Source: Pseudomonas sp. DTU12.3
Lineage (GTDB): Bacteria > Pseudomonadota > Gammaproteobacteria > Pseudomonadales > Pseudomonadaceae
Direction: 5' to 3'
DNA: 64,000 nt
Assembly (NCBI RefSeq): GCF_004124275.1
Contig: NZ_CP027218.1
Location: 2,855,501-2,919,500 of the forward strand
A program made the translations under genes and the position numbers. Positions 34,872-43,713 of this stretch are shown here, in pieces. Position 1 is the stretch's first letter. Every line of letters begins with the position of its first letter. The notes under the pieces were generated by a model that ran no database searches, had not been told where the DNA came from, and saw only the letters and a program-made list of their open reading frames with translations.

Positions 34872-35816
34872 ATGAGCAACGACCCTCTGGAACCTCAAGC
34901 AGTCGGCAGTCCGATCACCAGCAGTGCGATTTTCATCGTCGCAACGCTCAATGCCGGCCCCGACGCAGCGGAAAAAGTGAAGGGCTGGTGCGGCGATGTC
35001 GCCGGGCTGGTGCGCTCGGTGGGCAAGCGCGTACCGGCGGGCAACCTGACGTGTATCTGCGGTTTTTCTTCGAATGCCTGGGATCGCCTGTTCGGCAGTC
35101 CACGTCCGGCGTCATTGCACGGTTTTCGCGAGTTCGGCGTCGCAGGGCGCCACGCACCGGCCACACCGGGTGACTTGTTGCTGCACATCCGCGCCGATCA
35201 GATGGACCTGTGTTTTGAGCTGGCCACACAGATCATGGCCGTACTCGGCGATGCCGTGACGGTGGTCGACGAGGTTCAGGGGTTCCGCTATTTCGACATG
35301 CGCAGCATCATCGGTTTTGTCGACGGCACGGAAAACCCGGTCGGCCGCAAAGCGGTGAATTTCACCATCGTCGGTGATGAGGATGCGGACTTCAGCGGCG
35401 GCAGTTACGTGCTGGTGCAGAAGTATCTGCACAACATGACCGCGTGGAACGGTTTGAGTGTCGAGGCCCAAGAGCGAGTGATCGGGCGCACGAAGTTATC
35501 GGATATCGAACTGGGTGACGACGTCAAACCGAGCAATTCCCACAGTGCGCTGACCACGATCACTGACGCGGCGGGCGAGGAAGTGAAGATCCTGCGCGAC
35601 AACATGCCGTTCGGTCGGCCGGGAGCGGGGGAGTTCGGCACGTTTTTCATCGGCTACGCGCGTTCGCCCGAACCGATGGAGCAGATGCTGGAAAACATGT
35701 TCGTCGGTAAGCCAGTGGGCAATTACGACAAGTTGCTGGATTTCAGCACCGCTGTTACCGGCAGCCTGTATTTCGTGCCGTCAGCCGATTTGCTGGAGGA
35801 GTTGGCGGATCGCTGA
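34872..35816 (+). CDS. Dyp-type heme peroxidase
   Basis: 314 residues. The distal GFVDGTENP contains the catalytic Asp151, H224 in SNSHSALT is the likely proximal heme ligand, and R242 in ILRDNMPFG is the distal arginine. FGTFFIGYARSP is also conserved. No signal peptide or Tat motif is present, so it is cytosolic (YfeX-like group). Enzymes of this family oxidise dyes and porphyrinogens with H2O2. No encapsulin gene is nearby. The gene ends at a bidirectional terminator shared with the amidase gene. Confidence 0.93.
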   Translation: MSNDPLEPQAVGSPITSSAIFIVATLNAGPDAAEKVKGWCGDVAGLVRSVGKRVPAGNLTCICGFSSNAWDRLFGSPRPASLHGFREFGVAGRHAPATPGDLLLHIRADQMDLCFELATQIMAVLGDAVTVVDEVQGFRYFDMRSIIGFVDGTENPVGRKAVNFTIVGDEDADFSGGSYVLVQKYLHNMTAWNGLSVEAQERVIGRTKLSDIELGDDVKPSNSHSALTTITDAAGEEVKILRDNMPFGRPGAGEFGTFFIGYARSPEPMEQMLENMFVGKPVGNYDKLLDFSTAVTGSLYFVPSADLLEELADR

Positions 35817-35821
35817 CTGCA

Positions 35822-35857
35822 AACGGGGTCGGGACTGATCAACCCGACCCCGTTTTT
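35822..35857. terminator. Bidirectional intrinsic terminator
   Basis: AACGGGGTCGGG and CCCGACCCCGTT form a perfect 12-bp stem with a 9-base loop and a following T-run. It separates the convergent Dyp peroxidase and amidase genes. Confidence 0.93.
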
Positions 35858-35859
35858 GT

Positions 35860-37563
35860 TCAGGACAGCGGCGGCGTGCGCGGCGGCACCAAACGCTTGG
35901 AGCCTGTCGATTCAAACGCCGAGGCCAGACGCAGCAGCGTCGAATCGTCATAAGCGCGACCGGCGAAGGTCAATCCGGCCGGCATGCCGATGTCGGCCAT
36001 GACGCCCATTGGCACCGTTACCGTCGGCACGCCGAGGTGACGGATCGCGAGGTTGCCGTTGGCGACCCAGACACCGTTGCTCCAGGCGATATCCGCCGAT
36101 TGCGGATTAACATCGGCATCCGCCGGACCGACGTCGGCCACCGTCGGGAACAGTACGGCGTCGAGTTTCAGCGCATCCATCCAGTCTTCCAGATCGAGCT
36201 TGCGGGTCTTCTCCAGGCCGCGCAGACCGTCGGGCAATGTTGGAATCTGATCCCACGGCGTGATGCCACGCTCGGCCATGCGCACGTATTCATCCATGCC
36301 AGCGGCCAGATCACCTTCGCGGTTGGGCAGGGTGCCTGGGTCGTGCGGGAAGATTTTCGGCCCGTCGACATCGACCAGGCGATTGAGCTTTGGATCACCG
36401 TTGGCCCGCAGGAAATCATCGAAGGCCCAGGCCGACAGATCCCACAGTTCGTGGTGCAGGAATTCTTTGGAGACGATGCCGCGATTGAACACGGTCGGCG
36501 CGCCAGGACGGTCGCCTTCGCAATTGGAGACTAGCGGGAAATCGACTTCGATGACTTCGGCGCCGGCGGCTTCCAGGGCGGCGCGCGCCTGTTTCCACAG
36601 GTCGATCATTGATTCACGGGTGTTGATGCGTTGCCCGGTCGGGCCACCGATGCCCGGCTCTATGCTGGTGCCTGCGTCGGGGTCGGCGTTGATGTACATC
36701 TTCGGCACGCCCAGACGTTTGCCGGCCAGAGCGTCGGCCTTCACCGCCAGTTCCGCGTAGGAAGCAGGGCGCACGGACATCACGCTGGGGATCGGCACCC
36801 ACGGTTGCAGGCGCCACAGATCGCCACGGGTGTCGGTGTCTTCAGCGACCACGACGTCGAGCACTTCGAGCAGATCAGCCATGGTCCGCGCATAAGGCAC
36901 GACGACGTCCATGGTCGGCGTCAGCGGCCAGTTGCCGCGCACCGAAATCACGCCGCGCGAAGGCGTGTAGGCGCACAAACCGTTGTTCGACGCCGGGCCG
37001 CGACCGCTCGACCAGGTTTCTTCGGCCAGACCGAATGCGGCAAAACTCGCGGCCGTGGCGGTGCCGGCACCGTTGGACGAGCCGGAGGCAAAGGGTGCGG
37101 TCAGGTAATCGGCGTTATACGGACTTTCGGCGCGACCGTAGACGCCGCGCTGCATGCCGCCATTGGCCATCGGCGGCATGTTGGTCTTGCCCAGGCAGAT
37201 CGCCCCGGCGGCGCGCAGGCGCTCGATGGTGAATGCATCGCGGTGCGCGACAAGATCGACAAATGCCGGGCTTCCGGACGCGGCGGTGAGGCCTTTGACC
37301 AGGTAGCTGTCCTTGGCGGTGTAGGGAATGCCATCGAGCGGACCGAGGGTTTCGCCTTTGGCGCGACGGTCGTCGGCGGCCTGCGCTTCTTGCAGTGCGT
37401 CGGGGTTACGCACGACCACCGCGTTGAGTGCGGTGGCGCTGTCCGCGCCATCGTAGGCATCGATTCGCGCCAGATAAGCCTGCACCAGCTCGACCGAAGT
37501 GGTCTGGCCGGATTGCAGCGCCGCGCGCAACTGGGCAATGGAAACTTCAGTGACTTCGATCAT
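35860..37563 (-). CDS. Amidase signature-family hydrolase
   Basis: 567 residues. The Ser-cisSer-Lys triad appears as K84 (YTAKDSYLVKG), S162 in ASGSSNGAG and S186 in ETWSSGRGPAS. The segment around the nucleophile departs from the usual GTDTGGSxRxPA, but the Ser, Arg and Pro-Ala are kept. The enzymes hydrolyse amides, ureas or biurets; the substrate here is unknown. It is a single gene with no partner transporter. The 137-base gap to the AraC gene holds a 12-bp palindrome CGATAATTATCG (37683-37694) and an imperfect hairpin before it. Confidence 0.88.
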   Translation of the reverse strand: MIEVTEVSIAQLRAALQSGQTTSVELVQAYLARIDAYDGADSATALNAVVVRNPDALQEAQAADDRRAKGETLGPLDGIPYTAKDSYLVKGLTAASGSPAFVDLVAHRDAFTIERLRAAGAICLGKTNMPPMANGGMQRGVYGRAESPYNADYLTAPFASGSSNGAGTATAASFAAFGLAEETWSSGRGPASNNGLCAYTPSRGVISVRGNWPLTPTMDVVVPYARTMADLLEVLDVVVAEDTDTRGDLWRLQPWVPIPSVMSVRPASYAELAVKADALAGKRLGVPKMYINADPDAGTSIEPGIGGPTGQRINTRESMIDLWKQARAALEAAGAEVIEVDFPLVSNCEGDRPGAPTVFNRGIVSKEFLHHELWDLSAWAFDDFLRANGDPKLNRLVDVDGPKIFPHDPGTLPNREGDLAAGMDEYVRMAERGITPWDQIPTLPDGLRGLEKTRKLDLEDWMDALKLDAVLFPTVADVGPADADVNPQSADIAWSNGVWVANGNLAIRHLGVPTVTVPMGVMADIGMPAGLTFAGRAYDDSTLLRLASAFESTGSKRLVPPRTPPLS

Positions 37564-37700
37564 GTCATTACCGCCGTCAGGTTCTCAAAAGGGTTGTTCA
37601 TCATTGTTATTGTGAAGCGTGCAGAAAGATTTTCGATGGACGTAACTCTACCTTGAACTTCGAGCAAAGGCTCGCGCAAGTTCGATAATTATCGGGTTAT

Positions 37701-38489
37701 TCAGCGGAAAAATTCCCCCGGTGTCTCTCCGAACTGCTGGCGGAATGCTGAAATGAACGCCGAGGTCGAGTCATATCCGCAGGCCAATGCCACGTCGGTA
37801 ACGCGTTCGCCGCGCTCCAGCGGTGTCAGTGCGCCGAGCAAGCGCAAGCGTTGCCGCCAGGCGCGGAAGGTCAAGCCGGTGTCGCGCAGAAACAGCCGCG
37901 TGAGGGTTTTCTCGGTGACGCCGAATTTTTCGCTCCAGTGACTCAGCGTGGTCTGCTGTTCCGGATGCTGCTCCAGGCTCTGGTAGATCTGCTTCAGGCG
38001 GGCGTCTTGTGGCAGCGGCAGCATCAGGTCGATCGGCGGGGCTTCGGCGAGTTGATCGAGGATCACCTGCGCGAGCCGCCCGTGTGCGCCGCTCTGGTCG
38101 TACTCCACCGGCACCTGACTGAAGGCGCGGATCAGTTCCCTGAGCAAATCGCTGACCCCGAGCACATGGCAACGCTCGGCGGCCCAACCGGCGACGCTGC
38201 AATCGATGTACAGACTACGCATCTCGGTGTGCGGCGAACTGAACACCCGATGCGGCACACCCGCCGGAATCCACACCGCGCGCTCCGGCGGCGCGACGAA
38301 GCGGCCGGCGCTGGTCTGCACTTCGAGCACACCCTGAATCGCGTACGACAATTGCACCCACGGGTGACTATGACGACGGGTCAACGCACGATTAGGCAGT
38401 GATTCGGTGCGCCCGTACAACGGACGCGGCAGGCTGGGCAGCCCGGGAATGCTGCGTCTGACGCTTTTGTCGTGTCCTTTTGGCGGCAT
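37701..38489 (-). CDS. AraC-family transcriptional regulator
   Basis: 262 residues. An N-terminal cupin-like sensor (HSHPWVQLSYAIQGVLEVQT, then PPERAVWIPAGVPH) is followed by a C-terminal double helix-turn-helix (LSHWSEKFGVTEKTLTRLF and VTDVALACGYDSTSAFISAF). Start is set at the ATG 38487-38489, where the first conserved residues begin; it lacks a strong ribosome site, so the true start may differ by a few codons. It is divergent from the transporter gene at 38574 with an 84-base gap, so it very likely regulates that gene. Confidence 0.9.
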   Translation of the reverse strand: MPPKGHDKSVRRSIPGLPSLPRPLYGRTESLPNRALTRRHSHPWVQLSYAIQGVLEVQTSAGRFVAPPERAVWIPAGVPHRVFSSPHTEMRSLYIDCSVAGWAAERCHVLGVSDLLRELIRAFSQVPVEYDQSGAHGRLAQVILDQLAEAPPIDLMLPLPQDARLKQIYQSLEQHPEQQTTLSHWSEKFGVTEKTLTRLFLRDTGLTFRAWRQRLRLLGALTPLERGERVTDVALACGYDSTSAFISAFRQQFGETPGEFFR

Positions 38490-38573
38490 CTGGAGGATCT
38501 TCGGCGTTAGTCGGTAATTTGCACTCACGTTAAAGTCGCTGTCACGTACTGGCAACCCCCGGATGAGCAAACC

Positions 38574-39572
38574 ATGACGCGCCCAAGATTCCTGCCCGAC
38601 AACTTCACCATGACCCTGATCGGCGTCGTGCTGCTCGCCAGCTTCCTGCCGGCCAGCGGCCAGGTCGCGGTCGGCTTCGGCTGGCTGACCAACCTCGCCA
38701 TCGCGCTGCTGTTTTTCCTGCACGGGGCCAAACTCTCTCGCGAGTCGATCATCGCCGGTGCCGGTCACTGGCGCCTGCACTTGCTGGTGTTCGGCCTGAC
38801 CTTTGTGTTGTTCCCGATTCTGGGGTTAGCGTTGAAACCGCTGTTGTCACCGCTGGTCGGCGACAAGCTGTACATGGGCATGCTCTACCTCTGCGCATTG
38901 CCGGCCACGGTGCAATCAGCAATTGCCTTTACTTCGCTGGCGCGGGGCAATATTCCGGCGGCGATTTGCAGCGCAGCGGCGTCGAGCCTGTTCGGCATAT
39001 TCCTCACGCCATTGCTGGTGACACTGTTGCTCAACGTTCACGGTGATGGCGGTTCGACGCTGGACGCGATCCTGAAAATCAGCGTGCAATTGCTCCTGCC
39101 ATTCGTTGCCGGGCAGATCGCCCGCCGCTGGATCGGCGCATGGGTGGGGCGCAACAAGAACTGGCTGAAGTTCGTCGATCAGGGTTCGATTCTGTTGGTG
39201 GTTTACGGCGCGTTCAGCGAGGCGGTCAACGAAGGCATCTGGCATCAGATTCCGGTCGTCGATCTGCTCGGGCTGGTGGTGGTTTGCTGCATCCTGCTGG
39301 CGCTGGTGTTGTTGGCATCGACGCTGCTGGGCAAGGCCTTCGGCTTCAGTCAGGAAGACCGCATCACCATTCTGTTCTGTGGCTCGAAAAAGAGCCTGGC
39401 CACCGGTGTACCGATGGCGCAGGTGTTGTTTGCCGGCAGCACCATTGGCGTGTTGATTCTGCCGTTGATGCTGTTCCATCAGATTCAATTGATGGTCTGC
39501 GCGGTGCTGGCCCAGCGTTATGCGAAACGCCCGGAATCAGTGCCCGACCTGATGGCACAAGTCGACCCATAA
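38574..39572 (+). CDS. Bile acid:sodium symporter-family transporter (YfeH/SLC10A7-like)
   Basis: 332 residues with ten membrane segments. The family motifs are LLFFLHGAKLSRESI, ALPATVQSAIAFTSLARGN, and GSKKSLATGVPMAQVLF in the second half, typical of the bacterial SBF-like group rather than true bile-acid carriers. The substrate is unknown. It is divergent from an AraC regulator and ends just before a REP pair. Confidence 0.9.
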   Translation: MTRPRFLPDNFTMTLIGVVLLASFLPASGQVAVGFGWLTNLAIALLFFLHGAKLSRESIIAGAGHWRLHLLVFGLTFVLFPILGLALKPLLSPLVGDKLYMGMLYLCALPATVQSAIAFTSLARGNIPAAICSAAASSLFGIFLTPLLVTLLLNVHGDGGSTLDAILKISVQLLLPFVAGQIARRWIGAWVGRNKNWLKFVDQGSILLVVYGAFSEAVNEGIWHQIPVVDLLGLVVVCCILLALVLLASTLLGKAFGFSQEDRITILFCGSKKSLATGVPMAQVLFAGSTIGVLILPLMLFHQIQLMVCAVLAQRYAKRPESVPDLMAQVDP

Positions 39573-39577
39573 AATCC

Positions 39578-39677
39578 CCCCTGTAGGAGCTGCCGCAGGC
39601 TGCGATCTTTTGATCTTGTTTTTAACAGACAAGATCAAAAGATCGCAGCCTCGTTGCACTCGACAGCTCCTACAGGG
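39578..39677. repeat. REP pair, GTAGGAGC type, variant right arm
   Basis: The left arm is the standard TGTAGGAGCTGCCGCAGGCTG. The right arm reads GCAGCCTCGTTGCACTCGAC before AGCTCCTACAG, the GTCGAGTG variant that also occurs at 60139-60233. Confidence 0.9.
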
Positions 39678-39702
39678 ATGCCGTTCCCCGCAAGAGAAGG
39701 GG

Positions 39703-40200
39703 TTATTGAGGGCTGTTGAACTGGTCGGAATAACTGCCGGTCATCAGCGCCGAAGCGACCCGATCAGAGCCGACACCGACACGGGAATAGGCAAATCGAT
39801 TGATGCCCGTACGATCAGCGCCATCGGCTGCCAGGGCGCCGGCACCGACACCGACATGATCAGCCCCGTCAGAAGCCACAGCGCCTGCGCCGACGTGATC
39901 GGAACCGTCTGAAGCTACCGCGCCGGCACCGACATGATCTGAACCGTCAGAAGCCACCGCGCCTGCGCCGACATGATCGGAACCGTCTGAAGCTACCGCA
40001 CTGGCGCCGACATGATCAGCACCGTCTGAAGCCACCGCACCGGCACCGACATGATCGGAACCGTCGGAAGCCACCGCGCCGGCACCGACATGATCAGAAC
40101 CATCAGAAGCCACCGCCTGAGGCTGCGCCGCCCATGCCCCAGGCACTACAACCGCAGCCGCAACCGCCAGAACCACGCCTGACAAAAGCCTGTATTTCAT
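39703..40200 (-). CDS. Secreted tandem-repeat protein (13-residue VASDGSDHVGAG repeats)
   Basis: 165 residues. The first 25 residues form a signal peptide (LLSGVVLAVAAAVVVPGAWA). Seven tandem copies of AVASDGSDHVGAG follow, in three of which Ser is replaced by Ala or the end varies, then a degenerate eighth (ALAADGADRTG) and a short tail (NRFAYSRVGVGSDRV). The ATG at 40200 has GGAG 6 bases upstream. Repeats rich in Asp, His and Gly could bind metal, but no function is established; related Pseudomonas proteins have carried a 'phage infection protein' label without firm evidence. Confidence 0.8.
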   Translation of the reverse strand: MKYRLLSGVVLAVAAAVVVPGAWAAQPQAVASDGSDHVGAGAVASDGSDHVGAGAVASDGADHVGASAVASDGSDHVGAGAVASDGSDHVGAGAVASDGSDHVGAGAVASDGADHVGVGAGALAADGADRTGINRFAYSRVGVGSDRVASALMTGSYSDQFNSPQ

Positions 40201-40715
40201 GATTTTCTCCACGACCCGGCAGCCACAAAGCGTTAACGCATCGTCCGCCGTACGATGACTGGCGCTACGACTCATTGGCTCGGGTTGATCTGGTTGGCGA
40301 AAGGCACGAGCGCACCGTCAGGCGCACGGGTGTCGACGTAATAAGTATCGAACTGAATCAGTATAGATCGCTGAACCGTTACGGCATGGCGGGGGGATCG
40401 ACGGGCGTTAGGCGTTTCGTTTCCTTCACCTGGCGGGCAAAGGCGAAATCAATCTAAAAATGCCAGTCTGGGCGAGCGAGCCTTTGCTAGGCTCAAAGGT
40501 GTAGGCGAAGACGCAGACTGATGCGCAATCGGATAGCAAGGGGGCGTGGGGCGCGCTCCGAAGGGTACACGGTTAGAAAGATCTCCGCGCTGAGATCCAG
40601 CCCTTATGCCGTGTGAAGCAGCCGAGGCCGTACCTTTTCAATTTGGCCCGGTACTGTGGGAGGCCCGATAAACCTTGTAAGCCAGAGACCAGCACTGGCC
40701 GCCTACTCGAACTCC
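40201..40715. other. Gene-free stretch with unexplained structure
   Basis: No credible coding frame. Several short inverted repeats are present: GAGCCT/AGGCTC (about 40478-40494), GATCTC/GAGATC (about 40579-40596) and GGCCGTACC near GGCCCGGTACTG (about 40626-40660). The upstream part (40201-40300) is the promoter region of the repeat-protein gene. It could hold an RNA or an intron or element remnant. Confidence 0.5.
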
Positions 40716-40738
40716 AAAGCCCGCTTCCTGCGGGCTTT
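40716..40738. terminator. Intrinsic terminator-like hairpin
   Basis: AAAGCCCGC and GCGGGCTTT form a perfect 9-bp stem with a 5-base loop, 15 bases beyond the stop of the transsulfuration operon. Confidence 0.75.
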
Positions 40739-40753
40739 GTCGTTCTCGCCAGG

Positions 40754-41926
40754 TCAGATCGACCGCAGCGCCTGCGCCAGATCGGCGCGCAGGTCTTCGA
40801 CATCCTCGACCCCCACCGACAGGCGCACCAGCCCATCACCGATGCCGAGTTTCGCGCGGGTGTCCGCCGGGATGGTCGCGTGAGTCATGATCGCCGGGTG
40901 CTCGATCAGGCTCTCGACGCCACCGAGGCTTTCCGCCAAGGCAAAGATCTTCACGTTCTCGAGGAAGCGTCGCGCGCCGGCCAGATCGCTGTTCAGATCC
41001 ACCGAGATCATGCCGCCGAAACCACGCATCTGGCGCTTGGCCAAGGCGTGTTGCGGGTGCGATTCCAGTCCTGGGTAATAGACCCGTTTGACCTGCGGCT
41101 GCTGCTCCAGCCACTGCGCCAGATCCAGTGCGTTGCTGCAATGACGCTCCATGCGCAGCGCCAGGGTTTTCACCCCGCGCAGGGTCAGAAACGCATCGAA
41201 CGGACCGGCGATGGCGCCGACTGCGTTCTGCAAAAAGCCGAGCTTCTCGGCCAGCTCAGCGTTCTGGCCAACCACGGCAATACCGCCGATCACATCGGAG
41301 TGGCCGTTCAGGTACTTGGTGGTCGAGTGCAGGACGATGTCGAAACCCAGCTCCAGCGGGCGCTGGATATACGGGCTGGCAAAGGTATTGTCAGCCACCG
41401 AGATGATCCCGCGTGCCCGGCAGATACGGGCGATGGCCGCCAGGTCTGACAGGCTCAGCAGCGGGTTGGTCGGCGTTTCGACCATGACCATGCGCGTGTC
41501 GTCCTGCAACGAGGCTTCGAACGCCGACAGATCCGTCAGATCGACAAAGCTGAAACGGTGCCCGGCACTGCGCTGACGCACCTTGTCGAACAGGCGGAAT
41601 GTGCCGCCGTACAGATCGTTGCCAGAGACAATGTGCGAACCGGCATCGAGCAATTCCAGCACGGTCGAAATCGTCGCCAGCCCCGAGGCGAACGCGAAGG
41701 CCTGCGTGCCGCCTTCGAGATCGGCAACGCAGCGCTCGAGGGCAAAACGCGTCGGGTTGTGCGAGCGCCCGTAATCGAAACCCTTGTGCACGCCGGGGCT
41801 GTCTTGCAGATAGGTGGAGTTGGCGTAGATCGGCGGCATCAGTGCGCCGGTGGTCGGGTCCGGCGCCTGCCCGGCGTGGATCACCCGGGTCGCGAAGCCT
41901 TGGGATTTATCGTCGTGCTGACTCAT
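40754..41926 (-). CDS. Cystathionine gamma-lyase / gamma-synthase family PLP enzyme
   Basis: 390 residues. The Cys/Met-metabolism PLP fold shows FDYGRSHNPTR, GLATISTVLELL, DNTFASP and the PLP lysine K204 in LHSTTKYLNGHSDV. Coupling to a cystathionine beta-synthase gene (start ATGA overlapping its stop) favours cystathionine gamma-lyase, the second step of reverse transsulfuration, making cysteine from homocysteine. Gamma-synthase activity cannot be excluded from sequence alone. Confidence 0.9.
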   Translation of the reverse strand: MSQHDDKSQGFATRVIHAGQAPDPTTGALMPPIYANSTYLQDSPGVHKGFDYGRSHNPTRFALERCVADLEGGTQAFAFASGLATISTVLELLDAGSHIVSGNDLYGGTFRLFDKVRQRSAGHRFSFVDLTDLSAFEASLQDDTRMVMVETPTNPLLSLSDLAAIARICRARGIISVADNTFASPYIQRPLELGFDIVLHSTTKYLNGHSDVIGGIAVVGQNAELAEKLGFLQNAVGAIAGPFDAFLTLRGVKTLALRMERHCSNALDLAQWLEQQPQVKRVYYPGLESHPQHALAKRQMRGFGGMISVDLNSDLAGARRFLENVKIFALAESLGGVESLIEHPAIMTHATIPADTRAKLGIGDGLVRLSVGVEDVEDLRADLAQALRSI

Positions 41927-43299
41927 GCGAGGGATCTCCGTAATTGGTTGAGCATGTCGGTGCGGGTGATCAGACCGTGGAAGCCTGAGGCGTCGGCAAT
42001 GATCGCGACGAGGCCACGGCTGAGCACCGCTTCGAGTTCGGCAAGCGTAGCGCCGGGGGCGAGGGTTTGCAGTTTGTCAGTCATCACGCTGGAGACCGAT
42101 TGACTGAAGCGCGCGGCATCTTCGTGCACCGGCAGGAGGATGTCGGATTCGTCGATCACGCCGACCAGTTGCTTGCCTTCCACCAGCACTGGCAGTTGCG
42201 AAACATCCGCCAGGCGCATGCGCTGGAACGCGGTCAGCAGGGTGTCGTCAGGGCCGACGCTGATGACGCGGCCATCTTCGAAACGCCGAGCGATCAAGTC
42301 ACGTAAATCGCCGTAACCCTTGCGCTGCAACAGGCCCTGATCGGTCATCCACTGGTCGTTGTAGACCTTCGACAGATAACGCGTACCGGTGTCGCAAACG
42401 AAGCTGACCACGCGTTTCGGCTCGGTCTGTTCGCGGCAATAACGTAGCGCGGCGGCGAGCAGGGTGCCGGTCGAGGAACCACCCAGAATGCCTTCGGCCT
42501 TGAGCAACTGGCGGGCGTGAGAGAAGCTTTCCTCGTCGCTGATCGAGTAGGCGTGACGCACGCTGGAGAGATCGGTAATCGACGGAATGAAGTCCTCGCC
42601 AATGCCTTCCACCGCCCATGAACCGGGCGTCGGCATCGTGCCGTCACGGCTGTATTGCGCCATGACCGAGCCGATCGGATCGGCGAGGACCATTTCCAGA
42701 TCCGGTTGCACCCGCTTGAAGAAGCGACTCAGGCCGGTCAGCGTCCCCGCCGAACCGACACCGACGACGATGGCGTCCAGATCATGTTCGGTCTGTGCCC
42801 AGATTTCCGGCGCGGTGCTGCATTCGTGGGCCAGTGGGTTGGCCGGGTTGTTGAACTGGTCGGCGAAGAATGCGCCGGGAATGTCTTTCGCCAAACGGGC
42901 GGCGACGTCCTGATAATACTCGGGATGGCCCTTGCCGACGTCGGAGCGGGTGATGTGCACCTCGGCGCCCATGGCCTTCAGGTGCAGGACTTTTTCGGTA
43001 GACATTTTGTCCGGCACCACCAGCACCACACGATAGCCTTTGGCGCGGCCAACCAGTGCCAGACCGAGGCCGGTGTTGCCGGCAGTGGCCTCGACGATGG
43101 TGCCGCCGGGTTGCAGGCGACCATCGCGTTCAGCCGCATCGATCATCGCCAGACCGATACGATCCTTGATCGAACCGCCGGGGTTCTGCGATTCGAGTTT
43201 GAGAAACAGTGTGCACAGACCAGTGTCGAAGCGGGTGACTTGCACTAGCGGAGTATTGCCGATCAGCCCAAGTACGGCAGGGCGTGATTCCTTAGACAT
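41923..43299 (-). CDS. Cystathionine beta-synthase with C-terminal CBS domain pair
   Basis: 458 residues. The catalytic part has NPGGSIKDRIGLAMI (PLP lysine) and EATAGNTGLGLAL (substrate/phosphate loop), then GVGSAGTLTGLSRFF and GGSSTGTLLAA. A pair of CBS regulatory motifs occupies about residues 335-455 (GRVISVGPDDTLLTAFQRM and the final QTLAPGATLAELEAV), which in related enzymes bind adenosyl ligands. The ATG at 43299 is preceded by GAGGTG. First gene of the reverse transsulfuration operon; its promoter lies in the 415-base divergent gap with metE. Confidence 0.92.
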   Translation of the reverse strand: MSKESRPAVLGLIGNTPLVQVTRFDTGLCTLFLKLESQNPGGSIKDRIGLAMIDAAERDGRLQPGGTIVEATAGNTGLGLALVGRAKGYRVVLVVPDKMSTEKVLHLKAMGAEVHITRSDVGKGHPEYYQDVAARLAKDIPGAFFADQFNNPANPLAHECSTAPEIWAQTEHDLDAIVVGVGSAGTLTGLSRFFKRVQPDLEMVLADPIGSVMAQYSRDGTMPTPGSWAVEGIGEDFIPSITDLSSVRHAYSISDEESFSHARQLLKAEGILGGSSTGTLLAAALRYCREQTEPKRVVSFVCDTGTRYLSKVYNDQWMTDQGLLQRKGYGDLRDLIARRFEDGRVISVGPDDTLLTAFQRMRLADVSQLPVLVEGKQLVGVIDESDILLPVHEDAARFSQSVSSVMTDKLQTLAPGATLAELEAVLSRGLVAIIADASGFHGLITRTDMLNQLRRSLA

Positions 43300-43411
43300 T
43301 TCTTCACCTCTTTGTGGTGTTGATCGCGTTCCATTCGCGGGGAAAAGACTCGCGTGCAACATAGGCTCAGACAGGGACTGTCGCAACCATTAGTCCGTTG
43401 GAAATACTGCC

Positions 43412-43437
43412 ATTTCGATCTAACCATAGATCGAAAT
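43412..43437. promoter_or_regulatory. Perfect 11-bp inverted repeat, operator-like
   Basis: ATTTCGATCTA and TAGATCGAAAT are exact inverse copies 4 bases apart. The site lies 113 bases before the cystathionine beta-synthase start, in the divergent gap with metE. The format (long perfect arms, 4-base centre) matches the unrelated site at 495-526. Confidence 0.6.
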
Positions 43438-43608
43438 CGGAGGCCGCGACGGCAAGATTTTCGTGGGTTTACAGGGAGGCGCCATCGAGTATTCAAAGGG
43501 CGTCGTCAGCGCCACGCAGCGCTTGATCTGCGCAGCTATATCCTGCAGGGAAACCGCTCGGTCATTCTGTTATCGCAACAGTGCCAAAGCGTTTTCCAGT
43601 GATTGCTG

Positions 43609-43665
43609 TGATCATGAGTAGAACTCGTGATCATCAAGATTAAAATGAGTTTGTCTCAATCTTGA
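43609..43665. promoter_or_regulatory. Two inverted repeats in the metE leader
   Basis: TGATCATGAGT and ACTCGTGATCA (43609-43633, one mismatch, 3-base centre) are followed by TCAAGATT and AATCTTGA (43634-43641 and 43658-43665), enclosing TGAG-N5-CTCA. The last resembles a MetR site in layout (TGAA-N5-TTCA) but not in exact sequence. No B12 box or riboswitch core is seen. Confidence 0.5.
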
Positions 43666-43713
43666 CCGCTGTCGACAATGGCCGCCATCAACAAGACATT
43701 GGAGTTGTTTGTT

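Noticed and set aside
39703..40200. Direct repeats that might be a CRISPR array
   Set aside because: The repeats are contiguous 39-base coding units without spacers, in frame in a secreted protein, and no cas gene is near.
40275..40457. 60-codon open frame in the gap before the transsulfuration operon
   Set aside because: It overlaps the promoter region of the repeat-protein gene, has no ribosome site and no recognisable sequence.
43300..43713. B12 riboswitch ahead of metE
   Set aside because: None of the conserved blocks seen at 49586-49757 occur here.
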